From contig PMLF01000352.1 in NCBI GenBank assembly GCA_003158755.1, positions 1,092-6,508 on the forward strand: DNA of 5,417 nt, in the 5' to 3' direction. Shown here in pieces: positions 1 through 5,417 of this stretch; positions within the stretch are counted from its first letter, which is position 1, and each line of letters opens with the position of its first letter. Position numbers and translations under genes: made by a program. The notes under the pieces were generated by a model. It ran no database searches. It saw only the letters and a program-made list of their open reading frames with translations, and was not told the DNA's origin. Origin of the DNA: Elusimicrobiota bacterium (lineage in GTDB: Bacteria > Elusimicrobiota > Elusimicrobia > FEN-1173).

Positions 1-3000
1 AAATCTGGTTTTAATATCGCGGCCGAATCAGGATCCTCGCTTTCTGATGTTGGAACGAGGTCGGGCGAAAAGGACTTAATTCATGCTTTTTTTGTCTTAA
101 CCGGTGAAGTCAAGTCGGCCAATGAAGCGTTAAACGCGACATCTCCCGACCTGACAGTCGTCCGCCTCCATATGGAATTGGTTGTGAAGCGCCTAGCTCA
201 ATTTATTAACTATTATTCCACACCTGCGGCGGCAACACCCTCCGAAAGCACGGAAGAACTTAACGCTCGGATGAAAACGGGAGCGGAACAAATCCATCGA
301 ATCATAACGGAAGGGCTGTCTTCTGAAGCTTTCGACCGTACCGTCGCCGAACTGCGCTCCGCAGTGAAACAAAATCAAACCCCGAGAATAATTGAGTTAG
401 GAAAGGTGCTAAATAGGGCCGTTTTGGATATTCATTCAAATATTAGAACGGCCCTATTCTCCATCAATGGAACCCCTCTTGAACACACGTTGACATTCGG
501 CGGCTTAAGGAGCGCAACCGATACGGCGAACAAAACGGCCTTATTAGTCAACTTGGCTGAAATATTTATCGACGCCGTTCCCACTGACGAAGATTTACAT
601 CGTTTTGTTGTCTCCCTTGACGACACCGTCAACGATCTCCTAACTATTTCCGAAAGGCTCCGGTTGTTCGCCGATGCCGAAACCATCCAGAGGGAATCAA
701 TTGATTTCAATGGAGGAATATATGAATTCGCCGTCCTCCCGCCGGCCCGGTCGAAGCCCGCCGCCGCGCCGGGAGCGCCTCCGGCCCCCGTCGCCTCAGA
801 AGAGTTAGCGGCCGCTGCCGGGTTGAACCTCGGGGCGGACAAGCTGGGAGCAATCGCCGGCCGCATTGATTCCGCGATCGAGAACGGAATCAGCGGAACG
901 GCTCCGTCGTCCCTTCAAATGATCCGCAGCCGCAATCCTCTAATCACGGGAGATGAAACGGGGGCCCTTCGCCCCACGGCGATCGGAGGTTCGACCATCA
1001 CCGGCGGAGACGTCGAGCTATTGGGCGGACGAAAATACACGGCGTCCGAACTCGATCCTGTCAGGTTTTCCGAGGACGACAGGGCAGCCGACGGCCCCCA
1101 CAAATTTGACATGGCCGTGAAACTGGCCAACAACGGGACCAACGGGAAACCGACGACCGTGCCGAGCACGATGGCTTTTCCGATGGGAACGAAAAATGGG
1201 CGATCCGGCGTCATCACGGAAAAAGAGACCGAGATCAAAGGATTCAACTGGAAAGGAAACATCGGTCAAACCCCACAAGAAGCTTTGGCCGCGGCGGCGG
1301 AGAAAGCGGGTTACACCCACCTGACGATCGGCGCGTCGGCCAACGACACGGAAGGAGTTTACGCCTTCGCGGAATACGTGGACGGGGATAACGTCGTCGG
1401 CGGCATGGTCCATGGGACCGGGCACAACGTCTTCATCAACCTGGGACGGCGCGGCCGATTCAACATGGAAACCGCCGGCTTCGGCGACCTGGGCGAGTTG
1501 GACGACATCAAAACCGAGGAAGACCGGCAGTTGCACGACCGCAGCGTCAAACCGGGGAACCACACCTTGGAGAAAATGACCGCCGGGAAATACCTTGGGG
1601 AACTCGTCCGGCTCCGGGTCATGAACCTCGCCGCTTCCTCGAGTTTGTTCCATGATTGGGACAAATCCACACTGTTCGCCAACGTTCGAGAGGCGGATGA
1701 ATACCGGTTCTTAAGCGATTACGTCTCCCTCATCGTTGCCGATTCATCCGACGGCCTGGGAAAAATTGAAGAGTTCCTGATAGATAACGGGATCACGAAC
1801 AGCACTCTTCAAGAGCGCCGGATACTGAAAGCCGCCGCTCAAGGTTTCCTGGACCGGGCGGCGACGCTGGTGGGCACGTTGCAGGGCGCCGTCGTGCGAA
1901 AAGTCAATCCGAACCTCGACTGGAACCGATACGTCTTCGGCGTTGAGGGAAGCCTTTACCTCAAGGCTCCCGGGTTCGAGGCAAAAGCCAAGGAAGGCAT
2001 GCGCGCGGTGATCGGCGACTCGGCAAACCGCGTTAAAATCATCGCCTCCCAAAAGGGCGAGCCTTCCGCCGGACAAATCGGCGTGGGCGTGATCGACGCC
2101 TCCATCCGGGGACAACAGCGGTGGGAATTCGAATCCAACATCAGGAGCATCAACGCGGCGGTTTCAAAAAGGCTCCGCACCCTGGCGTGGATTTCCCTCC
2201 TCGGGGTGGCGGGATTCTTGGTCGCGGCGGCCATCTACGCCGAACACCTGGGTTTCCCTCGCGCGGGCATAGGACTCATGTTCATTAGTTTGGCCGCGTT
2301 TTGGGTCGCCACATACTTGATCAACGTTTCTGAGATTGCCTTGTCGCGCCCCATGACCATGCTCGCCGACAAAGGACTCGGCAGGACCCTCGATTTGCTG
2401 CCGTTGAAACCGGATTTGCTCAATCTCCCGTCGAGAAGTCCCCTCGCACGGCGTCAACTGGCGTGGGAAGCCGAAGATGCCGCAGAAATCTCGGCCCAAA
2501 TCTACGGGCTCATTCACGGCGTGCCCATATCCAAGGAGGCCTTCGAGGCTTCCGGCTTGGCGGGCAAATTGGACTTCGCGACGGTGCAAGAACTGCAAAC
2601 GATGGTTTCCCGGTTCAATAACCTGCGCTTCTCCGACCCCGCCGAGGCGGGACGAAATTACGGAGCCGAAGCCGCGAGCCTTATGGAAATCGCGGCTCGG
2701 GAGGTCCGTGCGGGCACGATGAGGTTGTCGGCCCTGCGGTCCCTCATGGCGATGATCCTGCTGGATCGGGAAGGCTACTCCGGAGAAAAGAGCGGTCAAA
2801 CCCACGCCGACGCCCTAATCACCCTGATGAACGCGGCCACTCTGGATGGTGGTAAGGATTCCCGATGGAAGAATTTCGATGAATCCACCAGGCCCGCGAG
2901 CACGGACCAGACCCCGGTCATCAACGTGCTGGAGATGCCGGACCTTTCAAATTCGACCGCCCGCGAAAACTTCATCAAAGCGGTGGCGAAGAGCCTTCAA

Positions 3001-3438
3001 AACAACGACCAGGTTTTCTTCGTCTCGAACCTCGACGATGCGACGGTTTCATCGCAATTGTTCCTTGTCCAGACGGCGATCGATGGCATGAAATCGGAAT
3101 TGACAGGAAAGAACGCTCGGGAAAGTATCACCCAGATGAGGAACCGGGTGATACCGACTGCCGGCGTGCGCACTCCCCTCGGGTTGATCGATCCCGCCAA
3201 GGTGTACGACGCTGCCCGAGCGGTTTTGGGCAAACCCCGGGAAAAATTGAAAGCCTTGTTCAACCCCACCGGCCGCCGGGGCGACCGGAGCAACTGGGAC
3301 CTTTTGATGGTGCCCGAGGACTTAAAAGAGTTGATCGAGTTCGAAGTGCTGGACCTGTTCAAGGCCGTCTCGCTCCACATCGACACGTCTACGGGAGATG
3401 ACGTAAGGAAGGCTCAGAAAATCCTGAACTACGCGTAA
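1..3438 (+). CDS. Giant protein with eukaryotic-type hexokinase-like domain and C-terminal membrane hairpin (5'-partial)
   Basis: The frame is open from base 1 to a TAA at 3436-3438, so the true start lies upstream. The ATG at 172 has no ribosome binding site and is probably internal. Numbering from the window edge, residues 1-245 are mostly helical and unrecognised, and 247-264 form a Pro/Ala-rich linker. Residues about 325-703 align by eye with Hexokinase_1/Hexokinase_2 (human glucokinase 78-450) at nearly equal length. Matches include NDT with catalytic Asp449, GTGHN (Asn476), NMETAGFGD (Glu490), DDIKTEEDR, LEKMTAGKYLGELVRL (Glu524) and GVEGSLY (647-653). Altered positions are the phosphate-1 motif DLGGTN (here AIGGST, 327-332), Ser to Ala392 in the FSFP motif, and Thr to Ile412 in the TKGF motif. 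Hydrophobic helices at about 728-747 and 755-775 form a hairpin, with basic SKRLR before it suggesting both ends are cytoplasmic. Residues 776-1145 match nothing I know. The family phosphorylates hexoses with ATP; whether this copy still does is uncertain. The fold assignment is strong, the biological role unknown. Confidence 0.9.
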   Translation, partial: KSGFNIAAESGSSLSDVGTRSGEKDLIHAFFVLTGEVKSANEALNATSPDLTVVRLHMELVVKRLAQFINYYSTPAAATPSESTEELNARMKTGAEQIHRIITEGLSSEAFDRTVAELRSAVKQNQTPRIIELGKVLNRAVLDIHSNIRTALFSINGTPLEHTLTFGGLRSATDTANKTALLVNLAEIFIDAVPTDEDLHRFVVSLDDTVNDLLTISERLRLFADAETIQRESIDFNGGIYEFAVLPPARSKPAAAPGAPPAPVASEELAAAAGLNLGADKLGAIAGRIDSAIENGISGTAPSSLQMIRSRNPLITGDETGALRPTAIGGSTITGGDVELLGGRKYTASELDPVRFSEDDRAADGPHKFDMAVKLANNGTNGKPTTVPSTMAFPMGTKNGRSGVITEKETEIKGFNWKGNIGQTPQEALAAAAEKAGYTHLTIGASANDTEGVYAFAEYVDGDNVVGGMVHGTGHNVFINLGRRGRFNMETAGFGDLGELDDIKTEEDRQLHDRSVKPGNHTLEKMTAGKYLGELVRLRVMNLAASSSLFHDWDKSTLFANVREADEYRFLSDYVSLIVADSSDGLGKIEEFLIDNGITNSTLQERRILKAAAQGFLDRAATLVGTLQGAVVRKVNPNLDWNRYVFGVEGSLYLKAPGFEAKAKEGMRAVIGDSANRVKIIASQKGEPSAGQIGVGVIDASIRGQQRWEFESNIRSINAAVSKRLRTLAWISLLGVAGFLVAAAIYAEHLGFPRAGIGLMFISLAAFWVATYLINVSEIALSRPMTMLADKGLGRTLDLLPLKPDLLNLPSRSPLARRQLAWEAEDAAEISAQIYGLIHGVPISKEAFEASGLAGKLDFATVQELQTMVSRFNNLRFSDPAEAGRNYGAEAASLMEIAAREVRAGTMRLSALRSLMAMILLDREGYSGEKSGQTHADALITLMNAATLDGGKDSRWKNFDESTRPASTDQTPVINVLEMPDLSNSTARENFIKAVAKSLQNNDQVFFVSNLDDATVSSQLFLVQTAIDGMKSELTGKNARESITQMRNRVIPTAGVRTPLGLIDPAKVYDAARAVLGKPREKLKALFNPTGRRGDRSNWDLLMVPEDLKELIEFEVLDLFKAVSLHIDTSTGDDVRKAQKILNYA
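412..458. repeat. 12-bp perfect inverted repeat inside the coding region
   Basis: The arm AATAGGGCCGTT (412-423) is exactly reverse-complementary to AACGGCCCTATT (447-458). Inside it, ATATT (428-432) pairs with AATAT (439-443) around a 6-base loop, so the transcript could fold into a long, slightly bulged hairpin. It lies in the AT-richer N-terminal part of the giant gene and does not interrupt the frame. Its function is unknown; it may be chance, a local mRNA structure, or a scar of an inserted element. Confidence 0.6.
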
Positions 3439-3504
3439 CGATTGGCTTTAGGCGTCAGCCCGCTCGCGGGGAAGTGCACTGTGGGTCAAGCGGCTTTTCG
3501 CCAA

Positions 3505-3541
3505 GCGAAACCCCCGGGTCTAAACAACCCGGGGGTTTCGC
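3505..3541 (+). terminator. Strong stem-loop terminator downstream of the giant gene
   Basis: A perfect 15-bp stem pairs GCGAAACCCCCGGGT (3505-3519) with ACCCGGGGGTTTCGC (3527-3541) around a 7-base loop, CTAAACA. It starts 67 bases after the stop codon of the upstream gene, between convergent genes. The following tract (CGTTATTTG) is only weakly T-rich, so it is not a textbook intrinsic terminator, but position and stem strength favour termination or 3'-end protection of the + strand transcript. As a near-symmetric hairpin it could also act on transcripts from the opposite strand. Confidence 0.7.
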
Positions 3542-3571
3542 CGTTATTTGGGAAACCACATCATAGAGACT

Positions 3572-3700
3572 GTTGCGAAATTGGTTTCCCCCCTTTGAAA
3601 AAGGGGGGTCCGGGGGGATTTGATGTTTATCCCTGTGGTATAAAATCCCCCTCAATCCCCCTTTTTCTAAGGGGGAGGAAAATCCCGTCGATTTCGCAAC
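3572..3700. repeat. 129-bp imperfect palindromic element with 10-bp terminal inverted repeats (MITE/REP-like)
   Basis: The ends are GTTGCGAAAT (3572-3581) and its exact reverse complement ATTTCGCAAC (3691-3700). Between them, the left arm (to about 3620) aligns with the reverse complement of the right arm (from about 3643) with small gaps. Each arm contains its own hairpin: C6TTT/AAAG6 at 3588-3608 and TC5TT/AAG5A at 3656-3676. Each arm also carries a second C-run or G-run followed by ATTT or preceded by AAAT. C-run/G-run palindromes of this type are a familiar dispersed intergenic repeat in many environmental bacterial genomes. In translation they yield recurrent spurious peptides such as PPLKKGGPGGF and SPSIPLFLRG, both present here. 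There is no transposase and no clear target-site duplication, so a non-autonomous or domesticated element is inferred. It may also terminate the leftward transcript. Confidence 0.8.
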
Positions 3701-3750
3701 TGATTCTCATCTTGGGCGGGTCTTAGACCATCCCAAAAAATGGCAACACC

Positions 3751-4434
3751 CTATAGGATTTTTAGGAACGCTTCGGGGTCTTGGAAGGAAGAAAGGTAGA
3801 GGTCGGGCTTGGCGGCGCGGAGGTCGGCTTCGGAGGCGTGGCCGGCGCCGACGGCGACGGTGACGGCGCCGATGGCCTTGCCGGCGGACACGTCGTGGAC
3901 GGTGTCGCCGATCACTACCACTTGTCGGGGTTTAAACCGTCGGTGAGTTTTTTCCTCCGCGCGCCGGACGCCTCGCCGAAGGACTTCCGGACGGTCCTCG
4001 GCGTCCGAGCCGAAACCTCCGGTGGAAAAATATTTATTGAGGCCGGCCCGTTCCAGCTTCAGGCGAGCGCCGGCTTCCAGGTTTCCGGTCCCGAGGGCCA
4101 GGAATACGTCTTCGCGGGCGGCCAAGACGGACAACAGGGGCTCCACCCCGTCCAAGACCCGGTATCCGTCGGGGACGGTCAACTCCGCCGCCAGGGCGGC
4201 GAGATAGTGGTTCTCGATGTCCTGGGATTCCTTCGGATCGATCTCCCGACGAAGCTTGAGTCGGAAGATGTCTTTGATGATGGAGGGGTCCGTGCGCCCC
4301 GCGAAGGGAACGCCCTCGGACGCCCGGGCCAAGCGCTGGAGGCTTAAGAAGGCCCGGTCCAAAGCGCGCACTCCCGCGCCGCCGGTGGATACCAGCGTGC
4401 CGTCCAGGTCGAAGAGGAGAAGTTTCATGCTCAT
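3751..4434 (-). CDS. HAD-superfamily hydrolase, phosphoglycolate phosphatase-like
   Basis: This 227-residue protein is of normal length for the phosphoglycolate phosphatase/beta-phosphoglucomutase branch of the HAD superfamily, cytoplasmic Mg-dependent phosphatases that use an aspartyl-phosphate intermediate. Motif I is FDLDGTL, with nucleophile Asp9 and acid/base Asp11. A helical cap follows (about 17-90). Motif II is ALGTGN (Thr116), and motif IV is VIGDTVHDV (Asp177, Asp181). The motif III Lys/Arg is not obvious, but basic residues precede motif IV. The frame runs upstream to 4626, but that extension overlaps the kinase gene and is Arg/Pro-rich. The family's N-terminal strand, KLLLFDLDGT, sets the start at ATG 4434 or ATG 4428 (MSMKLL or MKLL). 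Neither has a visible Shine-Dalgarno, so the choice is open. It lies 44 bases after the kinase gene on the same strand and is probably co-transcribed. The fold is secure; the substrate cannot be read from sequence. Confidence 0.9.
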   Translation of the reverse strand: MSMKLLLFDLDGTLVSTGGAGVRALDRAFLSLQRLARASEGVPFAGRTDPSIIKDIFRLKLRREIDPKESQDIENHYLAALAAELTVPDGYRVLDGVEPLLSVLAAREDVFLALGTGNLEAGARLKLERAGLNKYFSTGGFGSDAEDRPEVLRRGVRRAEEKTHRRFKPRQVVVIGDTVHDVSAGKAIGAVTVAVGAGHASEADLRAAKPDLYLSSFQDPEAFLKIL

Positions 4435-4478
4435 GGTGGATATTTTAACAATTCCCGGCGGAAAATCCCGTTCCAATC

Positions 4479-5417
4479 TTAAATCGATTTCCCCGCGTTC
4501 CATGTTTTGCGGAGGGCGGTCGCCAGCTGTTTTTCGGTGAAGGGTTTCCGGAGCAGGTGGACGCCTTCTTCTCCGAGGCCTTGGAGGTCCAATATCTCGC
4601 CCGAATATCCCGACATAAAGAGGCATTTGATCCCCGGCTTGATCGCTTGGACCTTGGCGGCCAGCTCGCGGCCGTTCATGCCCGGCATGATCACGTCCGT
4701 GAGGAGGAGTTGGATGTCGTCACGGTGCGCCTCCGCCAACCGAAGGGCCTCCATGGGATTTCCGGCCGACAAGACCTTGTACCCCAACGATTGGATCATC
4801 GACTCCGCCATTTTCAGCGCCGCCGGCTCGTCCTCCACCAAAAGGACCCATTCCCCCCGGCCTTTCGGCGTTTCCGTCGACTCCGGAAGGACCGCTTCCG
4901 TAGGATTTCCGACGAACCGGGGAAAATATATCGAAAACGCGGTCCCCTTCCCCGGTTCGCTTTCGGCCTTGATGGTCCCGTGGCTTTGATTGACGATGCC
5001 GTAGATCATGGCGAGACCCAGGCCCGTGCCGCGGCCGACTTTCTTGGTGGTGAAGAAGGGCTCGAAGAGGTGATCGAGGACGTCCTTCGCCATCCCATGA
5101 CCGGTGTCCTTGAACGACAGGAGGATGTGGCGGCCGGGAACGAACCGGGTATGGTCGGCGAGGAAGTCCTCCGTAAGGTTAACGTTCTTGGTTTCCACCA
5201 CCACCCGTCCGCCGCCTTCCATCGCGTCCCGCGCGTTGACCGCCAGGTTGGCCAGGATCTGATCCAACTGGACCGGGTCCGCTTGGATGGGCCAAAGACC
5301 CTCCCCGGGGTTCCATTCCAAAACGATCCCCTCCCCCAGGATTTGGGCCAGCATGTTCTTCATTTTTTCGACGACGTCGTTCAATTCCAGGACGACCGGT
5401 TCGACCGTCTGCCTTCG
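4479..5417 (-). CDS. Hybrid sensor histidine kinase, ATPase plus receiver domains (5'-partial)
   Basis: The frame ends at TAA (4481-4479) and stays open to the right edge, so 312 C-terminal residues are visible. The TTG at 5384 is not a convincing start, because the preceding residues RRQTVEPVVLELN read as the end of a dimerisation/HisKA domain. Numbering from the edge, the HATPase_c domain (about 30-167) has the N box (Asn57, Asn61 in NLAVNARDA), G1 DTGHGM (104-109), the F box FEPFFTTKK (118-126) and G2 GRGTGLGL (128-135). After a linker comes a C-terminal receiver domain (about 190-308) with the acidic pocket EDE (195-197), phospho-acceptor Asp241 in LTDVIMPGMNG, Ser269 in MSGYS and Lys291 in RKPF. 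All residues needed for ATP binding and receiver phosphorylation are present. The phospho-accepting His and any sensor domain lie outside the window, so the signal is unknown. No output domain follows the receiver, so phosphotransfer to another protein or feedback control is likely. Confidence 0.95.
   Translation of the reverse strand, partial: RRQTVEPVVLELNDVVEKMKNMLAQILGEGIVLEWNPGEGLWPIQADPVQLDQILANLAVNARDAMEGGGRVVVETKNVNLTEDFLADHTRFVPGRHILLSFKDTGHGMAKDVLDHLFEPFFTTKKVGRGTGLGLAMIYGIVNQSHGTIKAESEPGKGTAFSIYFPRFVGNPTEAVLPESTETPKGRGEWVLLVEDEPAALKMAESMIQSLGYKVLSAGNPMEALRLAEAHRDDIQLLLTDVIMPGMNGRELAAKVQAIKPGIKCLFMSGYSGEILDLQGLGEEGVHLLRKPFTEKQLATALRKTWNAGKSI

Larger units (their letters stand above)
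3439..3750. other. Intergenic region between convergent genes
   Basis: These 312 bases separate the stop codons of the + strand giant gene and the - strand HAD gene. They hold the 15-bp stem-loop and the 129-bp palindrome, listed separately. The rest shows only minor symmetry: a short CCCG/CGGG hairpin near 3459-3470 and the 11-base palindrome GGTCTTAGACC at 3719-3729. No promoter, RNA gene or credible coding frame was seen. No T-tailed hairpin directly follows the HAD gene, so the palindrome is the best candidate for ending that transcript. Confidence 0.8.

Noticed and set aside
172..174. ATG as the start of the giant gene
   Set aside because: No Shine-Dalgarno precedes it and the same frame is open through to base 1.
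1018..1653. Long - strand open frame (211 codons) opposite the hexokinase domain
   Set aside because: It is a shadow of the GC-rich + strand gene, whose translation shows clear hexokinase motifs over the same bases.
3455..3655. Open frame of 66 codons on - strand in the same region
   Set aside because: It is the antisense reading of the same hairpins and repeat, with no independent coding signal.
3572..3700. CRISPR array or RNA gene in the hairpin-rich intergenic region
   Set aside because: There is one palindromic unit, not regularly spaced direct repeats, and no tRNA- or rRNA-like features were seen.
3442..3726. Open frame of 94 codons on + strand in the intergenic region
   Set aside because: Its peptide is a translation of the terminator stem and the palindromic repeat (PPLKKGGPGGF and SPSIPLFLRG are typical repeat artefacts), and it has no ribosome binding site.
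3719..3729. Palindrome GGTCTTAGACC as an operator or terminator for the HAD gene
   Set aside because: Only 5 bp per arm with a single central base, too short to fold as a hairpin and without supporting context.
3781..4347. + strand open frame of 188 codons opposite the HAD gene
   Set aside because: It is a Gly/Val/Asp-rich antisense shadow; the - strand carries intact HAD motifs.
4435..4626. 64-codon N-terminal extension of the HAD gene
   Set aside because: It overlaps the end of the kinase gene, encodes an Arg/Pro-rich low-complexity stretch, and lies before the family's normal N-terminal strand.

Overview
The window looks like chromosomal DNA from an uncultured, moderately GC-rich bacterium. 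The giant single-ORF protein, the hybrid histidine kinase of a common environmental type, and the dispersed C-run/G-run palindrome between genes would all fit a lineage such as Omnitrophota or Elusimicrobiota. That placement is an impression from gene style, not something the sequence proves.

Positions 1-3438 (+ strand) are one open frame that is already open at the left edge, so the visible 1145 residues are the C-terminal part of a longer protein. In order it holds a helical N-terminal region, a Pro/Ala-rich linker, a complete hexokinase-type domain, a two-helix membrane hairpin, and about 370 residues that I do not recognise. The hexokinase part belongs to the eukaryotic-style family (Hexokinase_1/Hexokinase_2), not the usual bacterial glucokinase/ROK type. 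It keeps the catalytic Asp and several glucose-binding residues, but the first phosphate-binding motif and two sugar contacts are altered. This is the most interesting content of the window.

Positions 3439-3750 are non-coding and lie between convergent genes. They contain a strong 15-bp stem-loop that probably terminates the + strand gene, followed by a 129-bp imperfect palindrome with 10-bp terminal inverted repeats that looks like a dispersed, non-autonomous repeat.

Positions 3751-5417 (- strand) hold two co-directional genes 44-50 bp apart. The upstream one is the C-terminal part of a hybrid sensor histidine kinase (ATPase domain plus receiver domain), cut by the right edge. The downstream one is a complete HAD-family phosphatase resembling phosphoglycolate phosphatase. 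They may be co-transcribed; nothing ties their functions together or to the hexokinase-like protein.
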